DNA of 64,000 bases from Utricularia gibba (lineage: Eukaryota; Streptophyta; Magnoliopsida; Lamiales; Lentibulariaceae). The notes below the pieces were generated by a model. That model ran no database searches, was not told where the DNA came from, and was given only the letters and a program-made list of their open reading frames with translations. The stretch lies in assembly GCA_002189035.1 (NCBI GenBank), contig NEEC01000020.1:124001-188000 (forward strand). Direction: 5' to 3'. Position numbers and translations under genes: made by a program. Below are positions 21,973-33,239 of this stretch, in pieces (positions within the stretch are counted from its first letter, which is position 1; the number at the start of each line of letters is the position of its first letter).

Positions 21973-24579
21973 ATGGCAACACTTGGATGCAGCATGGAGT
22001 CCACCAGCACCGCCGCCGCGAACCTGAACTCCGACGAAGAGGAAGACGACGACTCCCCGATCGAAGAAGTGCGTTTGACGGCTCTGAGAACGGATGATCC
22101 GACTTTACCGGTGTGGACCTTCCGGATGTGGTCTCTGGGCCTGATATCCTGTGCAGTGCTTTCCTTCACCAACCAGTTCTTCTCCTACAGAACGGAGCCT
22201 CTGATCCTGACTCAGATCACCGTCGTCGTCGCCACCCTTCCGTTGGGGCATTTCATGGCCGCGACGCTACCGACGACGGCGTTCCGTCTTCCGGGTCTCC
22301 CGCAAAGGAAGTTCAGTCTCAACCCGGGGCCGTTCAACGTGAAGGAGCACGTGCTCATCTCCATATTTGCTAATGCCGGATTCGCGTTCGGGATCGGAAA
22401 TGCTTACGCCGTCGAGATAGTTGACATCATCAAGGTTTATTACAAGAGAGAGATTTCTTTCCTTGTCGGCTGGCTTCTTATCATCACGACTCAGGTAGCA
22501 AGCACTAAAAGCTCGTTATTGAAGTCTCTACTTCTCCACTCTATGCCTAGTTCATCGTCTTTACAGGTGCTGGGATATGGATGGGCCGGACTTTTCAGAA
22601 AATATGTCGTTGAGCCGGGGCATATGTGGTGGCCGGCGGCGCTTGTCCAGGTCTCCGTTTTCCGGTCAGCCCGTTTCTCCTCCATCAAAGATTTCTAAAA
22701 AAATACAATATAATAAATAACCATGTCACTCACGCATCCTCCTTGCAGCGCCATGCACGAGAAAGACGACAAGCGGTTGTCCGGCGCGAAGTTCTTCTTG
22801 ATCGCGTTGATCTGCAGCTTCGCCTGGTACGTCGTTCCGGGGTACCTTTTTCCGACGCTCACAAGCATCTCATGGGTCTGTTGGGCGTTCCCGAAGTCGG
22901 TCACCGCCCACCAACTCGGGTCGGGTCTAAACGGCCTCGGATATGGAGCCCTGACCCTTGATTGGAACGCCGTCTCCGCCTTCCTCGGGAACCCCCTCGT
23001 GACCCCTTTCTTCGCCATCGTAAACATATTCGTAGGGTATTTTCCGGTGGTGTACTTGCTGGTCCCTTTGGCGTATTGGAAGTTCGACTGGTATGGGGCT
23101 CGTAAGTTTCCGATCTTCTCCTCCAATCTGTTCACTTCGCAAGGCCAGGATTACAACGTCTCCGCCATCGTGGATCGGAATTTCGAGCTCAACCTGTCCA
23201 AGTACCAGGAGATGGGAATGGTGAACATGAGCATGTTCTTCGCCTTGGCATATGGTATCAGTTTCGCCGCCGTGGCGGCTACTCTGACCCACGTCGGCTT
23301 CTTCTACGGAAGGTAACGGATCCAAATTACGTTCAGCAGCAGAAGAAGGCATCGCCGCCTCTCTCTTAAGCAAGTTCCTGTGCTGCAGGGAGATGTATGA
23401 AAGATTGCGTGCATCCTACAGCGTAAAACCAGACATTCACACGAAGCTGATGCGCAGCTACAAGGACATCCCTTCATGGTGGTTCTACAGCCTGTCGGGA
23501 GTGGCGTTTGCAGGTTCTCTTCTGCTGAGCATCGTGTACGAAGACCAAGTCCATATGCCCTGGTCGGGGCTCCTCTTCGCCTGCGCCCTCGGGTTCATCT
23601 TCACCCTCCCATCAGCATCATCACCGCAACAACCAACCAGGTAACAGACACGCAAGGTGTTGGAATAAGCGCATAGGCACAGGGATGAGTGTGAGTGAAC
23701 TTGTTATGCAGTGGCCGGGGATGGATGTGGTTATTCTGTACGTCATGGGGCTCGTCTTCCCGGGAAGACCCATCGCCGTCGTCTGCCTGAAAATATATGG
23801 CTACATGAGCATGGCGCAGGCAATCTCCTTCCTCAGCGACTTCAAGCTTGGGCATTACATGAAGATCCCTCCAAGGTCCATGTTCATAGTTCAGGTACAC
23901 ATATGGCCGCCATGTTCCTCTGCGTAAATGGACCAGAAAGGACTGAATTCTCGCCGTTTTACAGTTTGCAGGGACGATTATCGCCGGAACCATTAACATA
24001 GGAGTGGCCTGGTGGCTCCTGACATCAATCAAAAACATCTGCAACATCGATGCACTCGCCCCAGATAGTCCCTGGACGTGCCCCAACGACAAGATCTTCT
24101 TCGACGAGTCGGTCTTGTGGGGTCTACTGGGAACGAAGAGAAACTTCGGAAGCCTGGGAGCTTACGGCTCCATGAACTGGTTCTTCCTCGGAGGCGCCGT
24201 GGCTCCGGCGCTCGTCTGGCTTCTGCACAAGGCCTTCCCTACACACTCATGGATCCCGTTGATAAACTTTCCCGTCCTCCTCGGGTCCACGTCGTATCTG
24301 TTCCCGGCGACGCCGTTGAACTACAACGCCTGGATCATCATCGGCACGATATTCAACTTCTTCGTATTCCGGTACCGGAAACGCTGGTGGCAGCGCTACA
24401 ACTACATACTGTCGGCGGCTCTTGATGCGGGGGTCGCTTTCATGACCCTTCTCTTGTACTTCTCGCTGGGGATGAAGAACAAGGGGATTTCCTGGTGGGG
24501 GACTGCCGGCGACCACTGTGACCTCGCCGCATGCCCCATAGCTAAAGGGATACACGTTGATGGCTGCCCTGTGTATTAA
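21973..24579 (+). CDS. Oligopeptide transporter (OPT family), one apparent frameshift
   Basis: This is a multi-pass plasma-membrane symporter of the PT clade of OPTs, which move small peptides, glutathione or metal-ligand complexes. Exons are 21973-22494, 22567-22664, 22749-23312, 23389-23640, 23712-23894 and 23965-24579, for 744 residues once one base is restored. Seen: an acidic N-terminus ([13 protein letters not shown]), the signature [13 protein letters not shown], many hydrophobic helices, [11 protein letters not shown] spanning an exon junction, the KIPPR motif ([12 protein letters not shown]), the C-terminal [15 protein letters not shown] and the end VDGCPVY. In exon 4 the frame must shift after FTLP at the C3 run 23608-23610 to read [10 protein letters not shown]; exon phases confirm that one base is missing. 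The exons are strikingly rich in G/C at third positions compared with TOR. I cannot assign a member number. Confidence 0.93.
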
Positions 24580-25356
24580 CCCAACCTCCGTTCAGTATCC
24601 CGTTTCAATTTATGTTAAATAATATAATTCCATGAAAATCAATTTCTGCATAAAAAATTTATTTGAAATTACTTAAAATATTATGAAATTTAAATATTTT
24701 TACCAAAAATGTGGAAGAGAGATGATTTACTATTTATTATAATTCAATTTCAACATTTTTTTAAATAAACTTTTATTTAAGTGTTTAAATATCTTAAGAA
24801 ATTCCATATAGATTACGAACGAAATAAATTAATAATTTATATAGAAATAATTTCTATAATTTTGTATTTGATCTTTTTTACCAAAGAAAATAACATAAAC
24901 CGTAATAATTGGATATTTGAAACAAATAATATTATATAAAGAGATAATAATTTTTTACATTTAATAGAAAATCTCACATTGATTATAAATGAGAGTAACT
25001 TATAATATTGCATGAGATCGTTTTTTTGAAAGATTAAAACTTAAAATCATAATAATGGAATACAATGATAAGGCTACCCTTTATAGTTTAGAAAATATTA
25101 TAATTAATATAAGTATTTATACCGATGCAAGGATACGCGCTTGTGTTGGGACCCACTGAAGCGGTGTTAGCTGTCAGAGTCAGATGTGTAAGGGCAATTT
25201 GGTCAAATAGTGATAAGTATCAGTTTCTTCCATTTACTCTGTATAAATTAAAGGGTCGGTTTTGTTCGTCACTTCGTCTCCGTCCTGTGCTCCGATCGCT
25301 GTCCGCCGCGAGGTTCGCCGCCTCATTCTCTCCACGGATATCAATTTCATACGGAG
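24580..25356. other. AT-rich spacer with GGP promoter
   Basis: From about 24600 to 25120 the sequence is very AT-rich, with no coding signal. A TATA box (GTATAAATTA) lies at 25241-25250, about 110 bases before the next ATG, and is followed by a CT-rich 5' UTR. Confidence 0.45.
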
Positions 25357-26884
25357 ATGGAGAGAATGGGAGGTCGCAAGAAGTTCGCGGTCCTCCTATG
25401 CGCTGAGGACTCCGATTACGTGACGAAAGTGTACGGCGGTTACTTCGGAGTTTTCGCCGGAATGCTGAAGGAGGACGGGGAGGTTTGGGATTCATTCGCC
25501 GTGACCAAGGGCGATTTGCCGGCGGACGACGAGATCCACGGCTACGACGGATTCGTGATTACCGGAAGCTGCAGCGACGCTTTCGGAAACGATTTGTGGA
25601 TCCGGAGGTTTCTGGTTCTCCTAAGAAAATTGATCGCGATGAAGAAGAGGATACTCGGCATTTGCTTCGGCCATCAGGTCCGTGATCTCCGAACCTCGAT
25701 TTTAATTTTCATTTCCATTTTTTTTTTCATTTCGCCATCCGCACTAACACTCTCCGTAATCAGTGGTTCCACATTAAGCACAGTAGTTTTATCTAAAAAA
25801 ATGTGAAATTTTGGTAACCCGTCACACTCGACGACACGAACATCATTTTCACAAGGTTTAGACACGTGCTTTGTTAGATTTCTTTTCTTTTTCCAAATTC
25901 CCTTGAATGAATCCCAAAACACAAAAGCTAAGCTTTATTAGGCTCATTCAATAATGGAGGGCAAGCGAAGATAAGGTATGTATGCTCTTTGAATTATTTA
26001 TTGTGTTTGTTAATACATATGCCATAAACATGTGCTTAAAATGCTATTATATTTAAAATCGTAAACAATAATGCCAAGCACAACCTTGTTATTTTCGATA
26101 ATTTTGGAAAAGAATGATGTGTCTGCGTTCTCCCCTGCAACTAGGTAAGATGAGGAGCACCATCTAAAAATATCTGCCCTGTCCTTGTGCTTGTGACAAA
26201 AAGCAGCCCCACCAGGACAATGAATGTCTTGTATTCTCATAATGATCATGTTGCGTTGCAGTTACAGATGGCGCAATTGTGTGGTATATGACTTTTAATT
26301 GTTTGTTTTGTATGGAGTCAGATACTGGGGAGAGCAGTGGGAGGAAAAGTTGGGCGAGCCCGTGCAGGCTGGGACATCGGAACCACTGAAGTGCACTTGT
26401 ACCCTTCACAGTCGTTTGCTTCTCTGAACATGCCGACCTCCCTCAACGTCTTCCAGTTCCACCACGATGAGGTTGCGTTTACTACAACATGCCGACTCCT
26501 CCTCCCACATGCACTAAGCGCCCCTTTTGATGTATATCTCAGATAGTGGAGCTCCCCCGCAAGCAGAGGTGTTGGCCTGGTCAGACCACACGGGGGTGGA
26601 GATGTTTCGATACCGGAACCACGTTCTGGGCATCCAGGGCCACCCCGAGTACACCAAGGACATACTCCTCAACATCATCGACCGCCTCTCCAGTGGGGCG
26701 GTGATCCAGGTGCGCACCTGGAGTAGAATCATTTTGTTTGTTTGGTTATCCATTTGTGTTGCCCCATGTGACGCAGGAGTCTGTTGCTGAGGGAGCCAGG
26801 GCGAGGGTGGAAGAAGGTGTAGGGAGGGCGGACGCAGAGGTGTGGAGGAAGCTCTGCCTCAACTTCCTCAAGGCAAGAGCTTGA
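25357..26884 (+). CDS. Class-I glutamine amidotransferase-like gamma-glutamyl peptidase, one apparent frameshift
   Basis: Cytosolic GGP-type enzymes hydrolyse the gamma-glutamyl bond of glutathione or its conjugates with a Cys-His-Glu triad. Exons are 25357-25677, 26322-26471, 26543-26709 and 26777-26884, for 248 residues with one base restored, the usual length. Seen: FVITGSCSDAF near residue 70, the nucleophile elbow GICFGHQ (about 101-107), VFQFHHDE, and the His/Glu segment GIQGHPEYTKDI. In exon 3 the sequence gives ELPR until the C5 run 26554-26558. One more C gives ELPPQAEVLAWSDHTG, as in the family, and also fixes the exon phase. Bacterial-type GMP synthase domains share this fold, but length and motifs fit plant GGPs better. 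Confidence 0.88.
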
Positions 26885-27751
26885 AACACTGCGCCATAAG
26901 CAGACCCAGACCGACACTCCATGTGTTTTGATTGTTGTTATTTGGAATTTGCTGCATTGCAAACTGTGATGCAGTTGATTGGAGCCTGGATATAGGAATA
27001 AACCGCTCCCTCCCACTTCCCAAACTTTGTGTGAGAGTTAAACCTCTATTTTCAAGTAATAGATAAATTAAAAGGTCTTATTTTTCAATATATATTTGAA
27101 TTTGTATAGTTTCTTTACTCATGTTTTTTAAAACTATTTTTTGATTATTTATTATAAATATGTTTACCAAATATATAGCAGTATTCTGTAAAATTTTTAA
27201 AACATGTTTTTAATTTTTAAAATTATTTTAAAAAAGTAAAATTAAGAATTAACAGTAATTAATTTATTATTTTTCTAAAAATAATTTTTGTATTATAATT
27301 TTAAAAGTATTTTTAATAAAATTATTTTTAAAATTAAAAATGTTCTACAATAAAATTATTTTTATTTTTAAAAATTAAAAATAGGTTTTAAAAATTTTAC
27401 ATAACATTGTTTATATTTTCTTCAAATTTTATACCTAAATTTAAATGGGCCTATATTAAATCAGGCCCATATTGGTTTTACTCAAGGTCCCGTCCAAAGA
27501 CGGAGGAGAAACCCGTCATTTCAAATGAAGCGACGAACCAGTTCGTTCCACTCGAGGGTAGCCCCAACGGTCACCCTTCTCTCTTTTTGTTCCTTGGGGT
27601 GAATCTGCGGCAGGGTGTCTCCGTCTTTGTGGTTTGACTTGCGGGATACTCCGCTCCACTCGTAAAGAATTTCCTGCAGCTACAAAACCCGTCTGTTAAT
27701 TGATCGCTGTGGGATTTAACGCCTTGGGAATCTCCGGTAGTTTGATTGGGG
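26885..27751. other. GGP 3' UTR, AT-rich spacer and DRP3 promoter
   Basis: 27040-27440 is extremely AT-rich without features. Two Site II-like boxes, ATGGGCCTA (27445-27453) and CAGGCCCAT (27462-27470), lie about 290 bases before the DRP3 ATG. The last about 250 bases are more GC-balanced, as expected for a 5' UTR. Confidence 0.45.
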
Positions 27752-30700
27752 ATGGCGGAAGAACAGACGGCACGGTTAGGGAATTCGGTGATACCGATGG
27801 TGAATAAGTTGCAGGACATCTTTTCGCAACTGGGGAGCCAATCCACAATCGAGCTGCCGCAGGTTGCCGTTGTCGGAAGCCAGAGCAGCGGTAAATCGAG
27901 TGTGCTGGAGGCGCTCGTGGGTCGTGATTTCTTGCCGCGTGGGAGTGGTATTGTTACCCGGAGGCCGCTCGTGCTGCAGCTGGTGCAGACAAAGAGGAAG
28001 GGTGATACTGTGGAACAGGAGTGGGGGAGTTTTTGCATTGTCCGGATATTAAGTTCTTTGATTTTGCGGAGATAAGGAAGGAGATTCAGGTCTCTCTACA
28101 TTTGTTTTTCTTAAACTAATGTAAAGTTGTAAAGAGCATATGTAGCTTACCTTCGCGCATCGTTTATAATGTATGGTTTCGTTTGTTTAACCATTACAGG
28201 CGGAGACTGATAGGGAAGCTGGTGGAAACAAGGGTGTTTCTGATAAGCAAATACGCTTGAAGATTTTTTCACCAAATGTTCTTGACATCACGCTTGTTGA
28301 CCTTCCGGGCCTGACAAAAGTTCCGGTTGGAGATCAGCCATCTGATATTGAAGCACGTATCAGGACAATGATAATGTCGTACATACGACGTCAAACTTGT
28401 CTTATCCTTGCAGTGACACCTGCGAATGCTGATCTGGCAAATTCAGATGCTCTTCAGATGGCTGGAGCTGCTGATCCTGATGGTTAGTCATTCCCTGAGT
28501 TATATTCTGAAATTGCGTTTGGACATTTTATTTAAGTAGTTTATGGATTTTAGTTATCACGAGAAATCTTCATGCATTTCAGGTTATAGAACAATTGGCG
28601 TGATCACAAAGGTAATTATGCATTTTTCCTGTCGTTCTGTGTTTTTTTTTTTAAAATTTCTTACTAACTGTTTTTTTAAAAAAAAATTTTGTTGCTTCAG
28701 TTAGACATCATGGATAGGGGTACAGATGCTCGCAATTTCTTGCTTGGAAAAGTAATTCCTCTTCGTCTTGGGTATGTTGGTGTTGTAAACCGCAGCCAAG
28801 AGGTAATGTATACTGACTATTCTTTTTTTCTTCCTTCAATTTTAGATTGAAATTGAAGTGTTCCGTTGTTTTCCATCAGGATATTGTGCTGAATCGTAGC
28901 ATCAAAGATGCTCTTATTGCAGAGGAGAAGTTCTTCCGTAGCCGGCCTGTGGGACCTCTTTTTTTTTTTTTTCCATGTTTCCGCACATCATACGCTTTGT
29001 ATTTTGCTTCTCCATAATTTTTTTTACTGTTCCTACAGGCGTACAATGAACTTGCTGATCGGTGTGGAGTTCCACAATTGGCCAAGAAGCTGAACCAGGT
29101 AATCTTTGAGACTCAATATTCCACGAGCCATGATCCCCATGAAAATGTCTAAAATCTCTCTTGTTTCTCATTCATTTCTTGCTTATTTATATGGCACATA
29201 ATTTCGTTGAACAGGTTCTGGTACAACATATTAAGTCAGTTCTTCCGGGTTTGAAATCACGCATCAGTGCTGCACTGGTTTCTGTTGCGAAAGAGCATGC
29301 TAGCTATGGAGTAATTTCTGAATCAAAGGTTGAAGTCCCTTCAGTTTTTAATATATGATATTTAGGAATATTTCATTTATGTGGCTTGTTGTTTCCCTTA
29401 CATATGACACTTATTTTCAGTGTTCACCTGTATACAGCATGCATTCATCTTTTGTTTGAATTTTCTGGTGCATTCGTGAGTGTATCTTTTTTCCTCAATT
29501 AACAGGCTAGCCAGGGAGCACTAATTCTGAAGTTTCTTGCCAAATATTGTGAAGGTGCGTAACTGACCTTGTGACATGTCCAATTACTTTTTTGAAAGTA
29601 AGTCTGTGGAGCAGTGGTTTAGACTCTGGCGTATTTAGTGTTGGACCCATAATTACGGTTTAGACTCTGGTGTATTTAGTTTTGGAGATATAATACGAAC
29701 AAGTCTTTTTGATAGTTATTATCAATATTTTCAGAATTCTGTTCGGTGATTGAAGGAAAAAGTGAGGAAATGCCAACTTCTGAACTGTCTGGAGGCGCAA
29801 GAATTCATTACATATTTCAACATATTTTTGTTCGTAGCTTAGAGGTCAGTGAAGTCTGTTTCAATTCCTGTTGATGATACCATATTTTGAGACACATTAT
29901 ACCTTTTACTGCAGGATGTGGATCCTTGTGAAGGTTTAACTGATGATGATATCCGCACCGCAATTCAAAATGCAACTGGTCCACAGTCGGCATTGTTTGT
30001 TCCCGAAGTGAGTCATAAGGCTGATTCTCTTTCTGTTCCATTCTGGGCTTGGTTTCTGTGAACTGTCATTTAGTCTGAATCATGCAATATGCATAAAAAC
30101 ATCCAGGTCCCTTTTCAAGTTCTTGTTAGAAGACAGATATCAAGATTGCTGGATCCTAGTCTTCAATGTGCAAGGTTTATATATGATGAATTACTCAAGG
30201 TAAATACATTTTAGCATCATCTAACTAAAGTTTTGTTTCCTGGTAACTGACGTTTTTTGTTTCATTTTCTTGTGTAAAAGATTAGCCATCGCTGTCTTGT
30301 GAGTGAACTCCAAAGATTTCCTATCTTGAGGAAACGTATGGATGAGGTTACTAGCAACTTTTTAAGGAAAGGACTGGAGCCATCAGAGACCATGATCGGC
30401 CACATTATTGAAATGCAGGTACGGTGGATTCTCATAGTGTGTCCTCTACTGTTAATTTCATTTCTTTTGTGCTTTATGTGGTCGTTTTTCTTGCTAATAT
30501 TGTTTGCTATGGCGCCATTCAGCAGTACTCATTGATCTGGCAAGGAACATTTTAATGCTAGTCATTGCATTTCCTGATCATATTGAATAATATGGTTATG
30601 GGTATTTATTTTTATCATTATGACTATCCTTGAATTTTGCTTTCTATGACTCGGCTGTGTTTATTCAAATCTCGGTTCAACTCTTATAGGGCCTTCTTCA

Positions 30701-32231
30701 CTGTTTGTTATTAGATAGATTACATAAACACTTCGCATCCAAACTTTGTTGGGGGAGTAAAGCTGTGGAGGTGGCACTACAGCAAGTGAAATCTTCAAGA
30801 ATGGCTGCAACAATGGCCGGCAAAAAGGTGAGAGTTCGCATGCTTGTAACTGATGCGAATCGAAAAAAATTGGTTAATTTATTAACATGTAGTTTGATTA
30901 CTCATTAGGAAACGGTAGATACTGAAAAGTTGCCAAACGCAGAAAAAAGTTCAAAGTTACTAAGTATACTTGGTCGTCAAGGGAATGGAATTACTCCTGA
31001 CCCAGTACGTCATCTACTAGACAAGAAGTTAGCCCACTTCTTGAATTTACTCATCATTCATGTTTATTTTTTCATTAACTTAGGCTGCTCGTCCGGTGAC
31101 TGAGGGAGAGAAAACTGCACCGTCTGGTAATTCTGTAACTATAGATTTAATTATGACACTCTCAAGGTCGAATATCCATATGTTGTTCTGCCAATTTTGC
31201 AGGCTCATCTTGGGAATATCTTCAATTTTTAGTAGCCATGATAATCGCGTGTCTGTGAAAGACATCTCCACGAACAAGCCTTTCGGTGAATCTGTCCAAA
31301 GTTTGGATTTTGCATACTCAACAATTCAGTTGAAAGAGGTACCGCTTTTAGACACTTCTTCTTCCATCCATAGCTTTTCATTTGTACTGATTTTCTGTTA
31401 TTCCAATTTGTTGAAAAGCCACCAAGTGTGTTGAGGCCATCAGATACCCACTCGGAACAAGAAGCTATTGAAATTTCTGTGACGAAGCTGTTGCTAAGGT
31501 CATATTATGACATCGTTCGAAAGAGCATTGAGGATTTGGTGCCGAAAGCCATTATGCATTTTCTGGTATTTCCTCTTCATTTTCATAAATTTTCATTCCT
31601 GCAGCATTCTGATGCCTGATAAATTCTTATTCATGGTGCTTCAATATTTACTCACAGGTGAACCACACGAAGCGGGAACTCCATAATGTCTTCATAGAAA
31701 AACTTTACAAGTACGTTTTGAGCATAAATTCCCCCACCCCACCCTCCCTCCCACCGCCACTCCGAAACTGAGTCACCTCTTATGGTTGGGATTAGGGATG
31801 CTTTGTTTGAAGAGATGTTGCAGGAACCTGAAGAGGTATCCCTCAAGCGAAAGCGTGCCCGAGATACACTTAAGGTCCTTCAGCAAGCTTGGCAGGTTGA
31901 TATGTCTGCATATCTTTTGCACCATAAACCAGTCACTGGATGGCTTTATTTGTTGCATGTCCGCTAATGTTTCCTTGTCATGCAGACACTGGATGAACTT
32001 CCGCTTGAAGCTGAGAGTGTAGAGAGAGGATACGCCTTGACTAACGCTGACACCACCGGCCTTTCAAAGATCCATGGACTTCCAACTTCATCACTCCACA
32101 GCGGTAGCAGTGGTTCAACAGACTCCAGCAGTATTTCCTCCATGCACCCGAAGGGACCCAAATCTGTCGATCTTACTAGTCTTGGTGGACGCAATTCTCT
32201 ACCACCACTTTATCCTGCCATGGACACGTAA
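27752..32231 (+). CDS. DRP3: Dynamin-related protein, DRP3 type; four apparent frameshifts
   Basis: DRP3 GTPases assemble on mitochondria and peroxisomes and drive their fission. I trace 20 coding exons and 804 residues after restoring four bases, close to known DRP3 lengths. Seen: [21 protein letters not shown]-loop GSQSSGKSS, switch [16 protein letters not shown]4 motif [12 protein letters not shown], the middle domain, a variable Ser/Lys-rich linker (about 30.8-31.3 kb), and the GTPase effector domain [20 protein letters not shown]. The Ser-rich tail ends PALYP-like as [10 protein letters not shown]. There is no PH or proline-rich domain, which excludes DRP2. Frame breaks: G5 at 28023-28027 (needs EEWGEF-type reading), A4 at about 29758-29761 (EGKSEEM), G5 at 30751-30755 (NFVGGSKAVE) and G3 at 31212-31214 (SSWGISSIF). 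Each is one base short. Four such defects in one gene fit sequencing error or, less likely, a pseudogene. Confidence 0.92.
29617..29686 (+). repeat. Imperfect 41-base-period tandem duplication in a DRP3 intron
   Basis: GTTTAGACTCTGG(C/T)GTATTTAGT(G/T)TTGGA occurs at 29617-29645 and again at 29658-29686, with two substitutions between copies. It lies in the intron 29555-29735 and looks like a local duplication. Confidence 0.75.
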
Positions 32232-33239
32232 TTTGCTCTACCTTCCTCGTGTCTGTGGTGGATAAAATAGAGCATATTCTTTGTGAATTCAGGGATGAAA
32301 CTAATTGCTACTAGGAGGGTCAGTTTCCTGACTGTAAGTGCTCCATTAAGAATGTACAGGTGCTATTGCTTCCGTGATTGCTTTCTTTCCTCCCTGTAAA
32401 AGAAGATAGGTTGCGGGTATTTTTTGGGGATGATGATCTTGTTTTGCTGCTCGTATCTCGTCATCTTCGAATGAAATTCTGGCTAAACATTTCATTGTTT
32501 GTTTATGTATCTTCCAGTTGAAGAAGCAGCGGTTGCATAAAATTGTCCAGAATGACATTCAGAAAACAAGAACAGTCTGATATTCTCGTAACGCATGCGC
32601 CTGGATACCATTTTGGCATCGTAGATTTAAACTGAGAAACCCATTGGTGAATTATCAAATCTAACTTGATTTTGGATGAATTCAAGCCTGCTGAAGTCTG
32701 AATATATCAGATTTCCCTGCCGCTACTGAACCTGCCCCCGAACCTCTGCTAATCTCAAATGCTCTGTAGCTGATGCCTCATACAATGTTTATGCATACAG
32801 TGCCCGGATTATAAAGCCAAAAAATCCAGACGAAATTGTAAGAGTCTTAACAAAGGTTTTGTCTTTATCCCAAAGACTGAATTTTGATAATGTTATCGAA
32901 AACAATCTAATCTCCTGTTTTCTTGGTGGATTACTAGATTTTTTTGCTGGCAGCTCTATCCAGGTCCACAGGAGAGGGAAATACAGCTATGTGCTGTGGT
33001 CCTTGTGGTTGAAATGCTTCCAACTCTGAAGGAAGGTTGTGGCTCTGATTTCTCAGGACCCCCACACCGTTGGATCGGAATCATTTTCTGGACGCATGGG
33101 TTCCTCCGCCGATGGGCGGTTGCTTTAATATAATTGTGAGACTATTATAAATCAGCCGGCCGTCGTAGTTCGCTTGCTCTTTCTTAATTCATAAAGTAAA
33201 CCCCATTTCTGCTTCAGTTTCTGGGAATCGTTGCCTAAG
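32232..33239. other. DRP3 3' UTR and carbonic anhydrase upstream region
   Basis: The first several hundred bases are probably DRP3 3' UTR. TATTATAAATC at about 33143-33153 could be the TATA box of the following gene, about 90 bases before its ATG. I found no coding exon here. Confidence 0.4.

Noticed and set aside
24600-25120. AT-rich block as a MITE or replication/matrix element
   Set aside because: No terminal inverted repeats or duplicated target were seen; AT richness alone is common in plant spacers.
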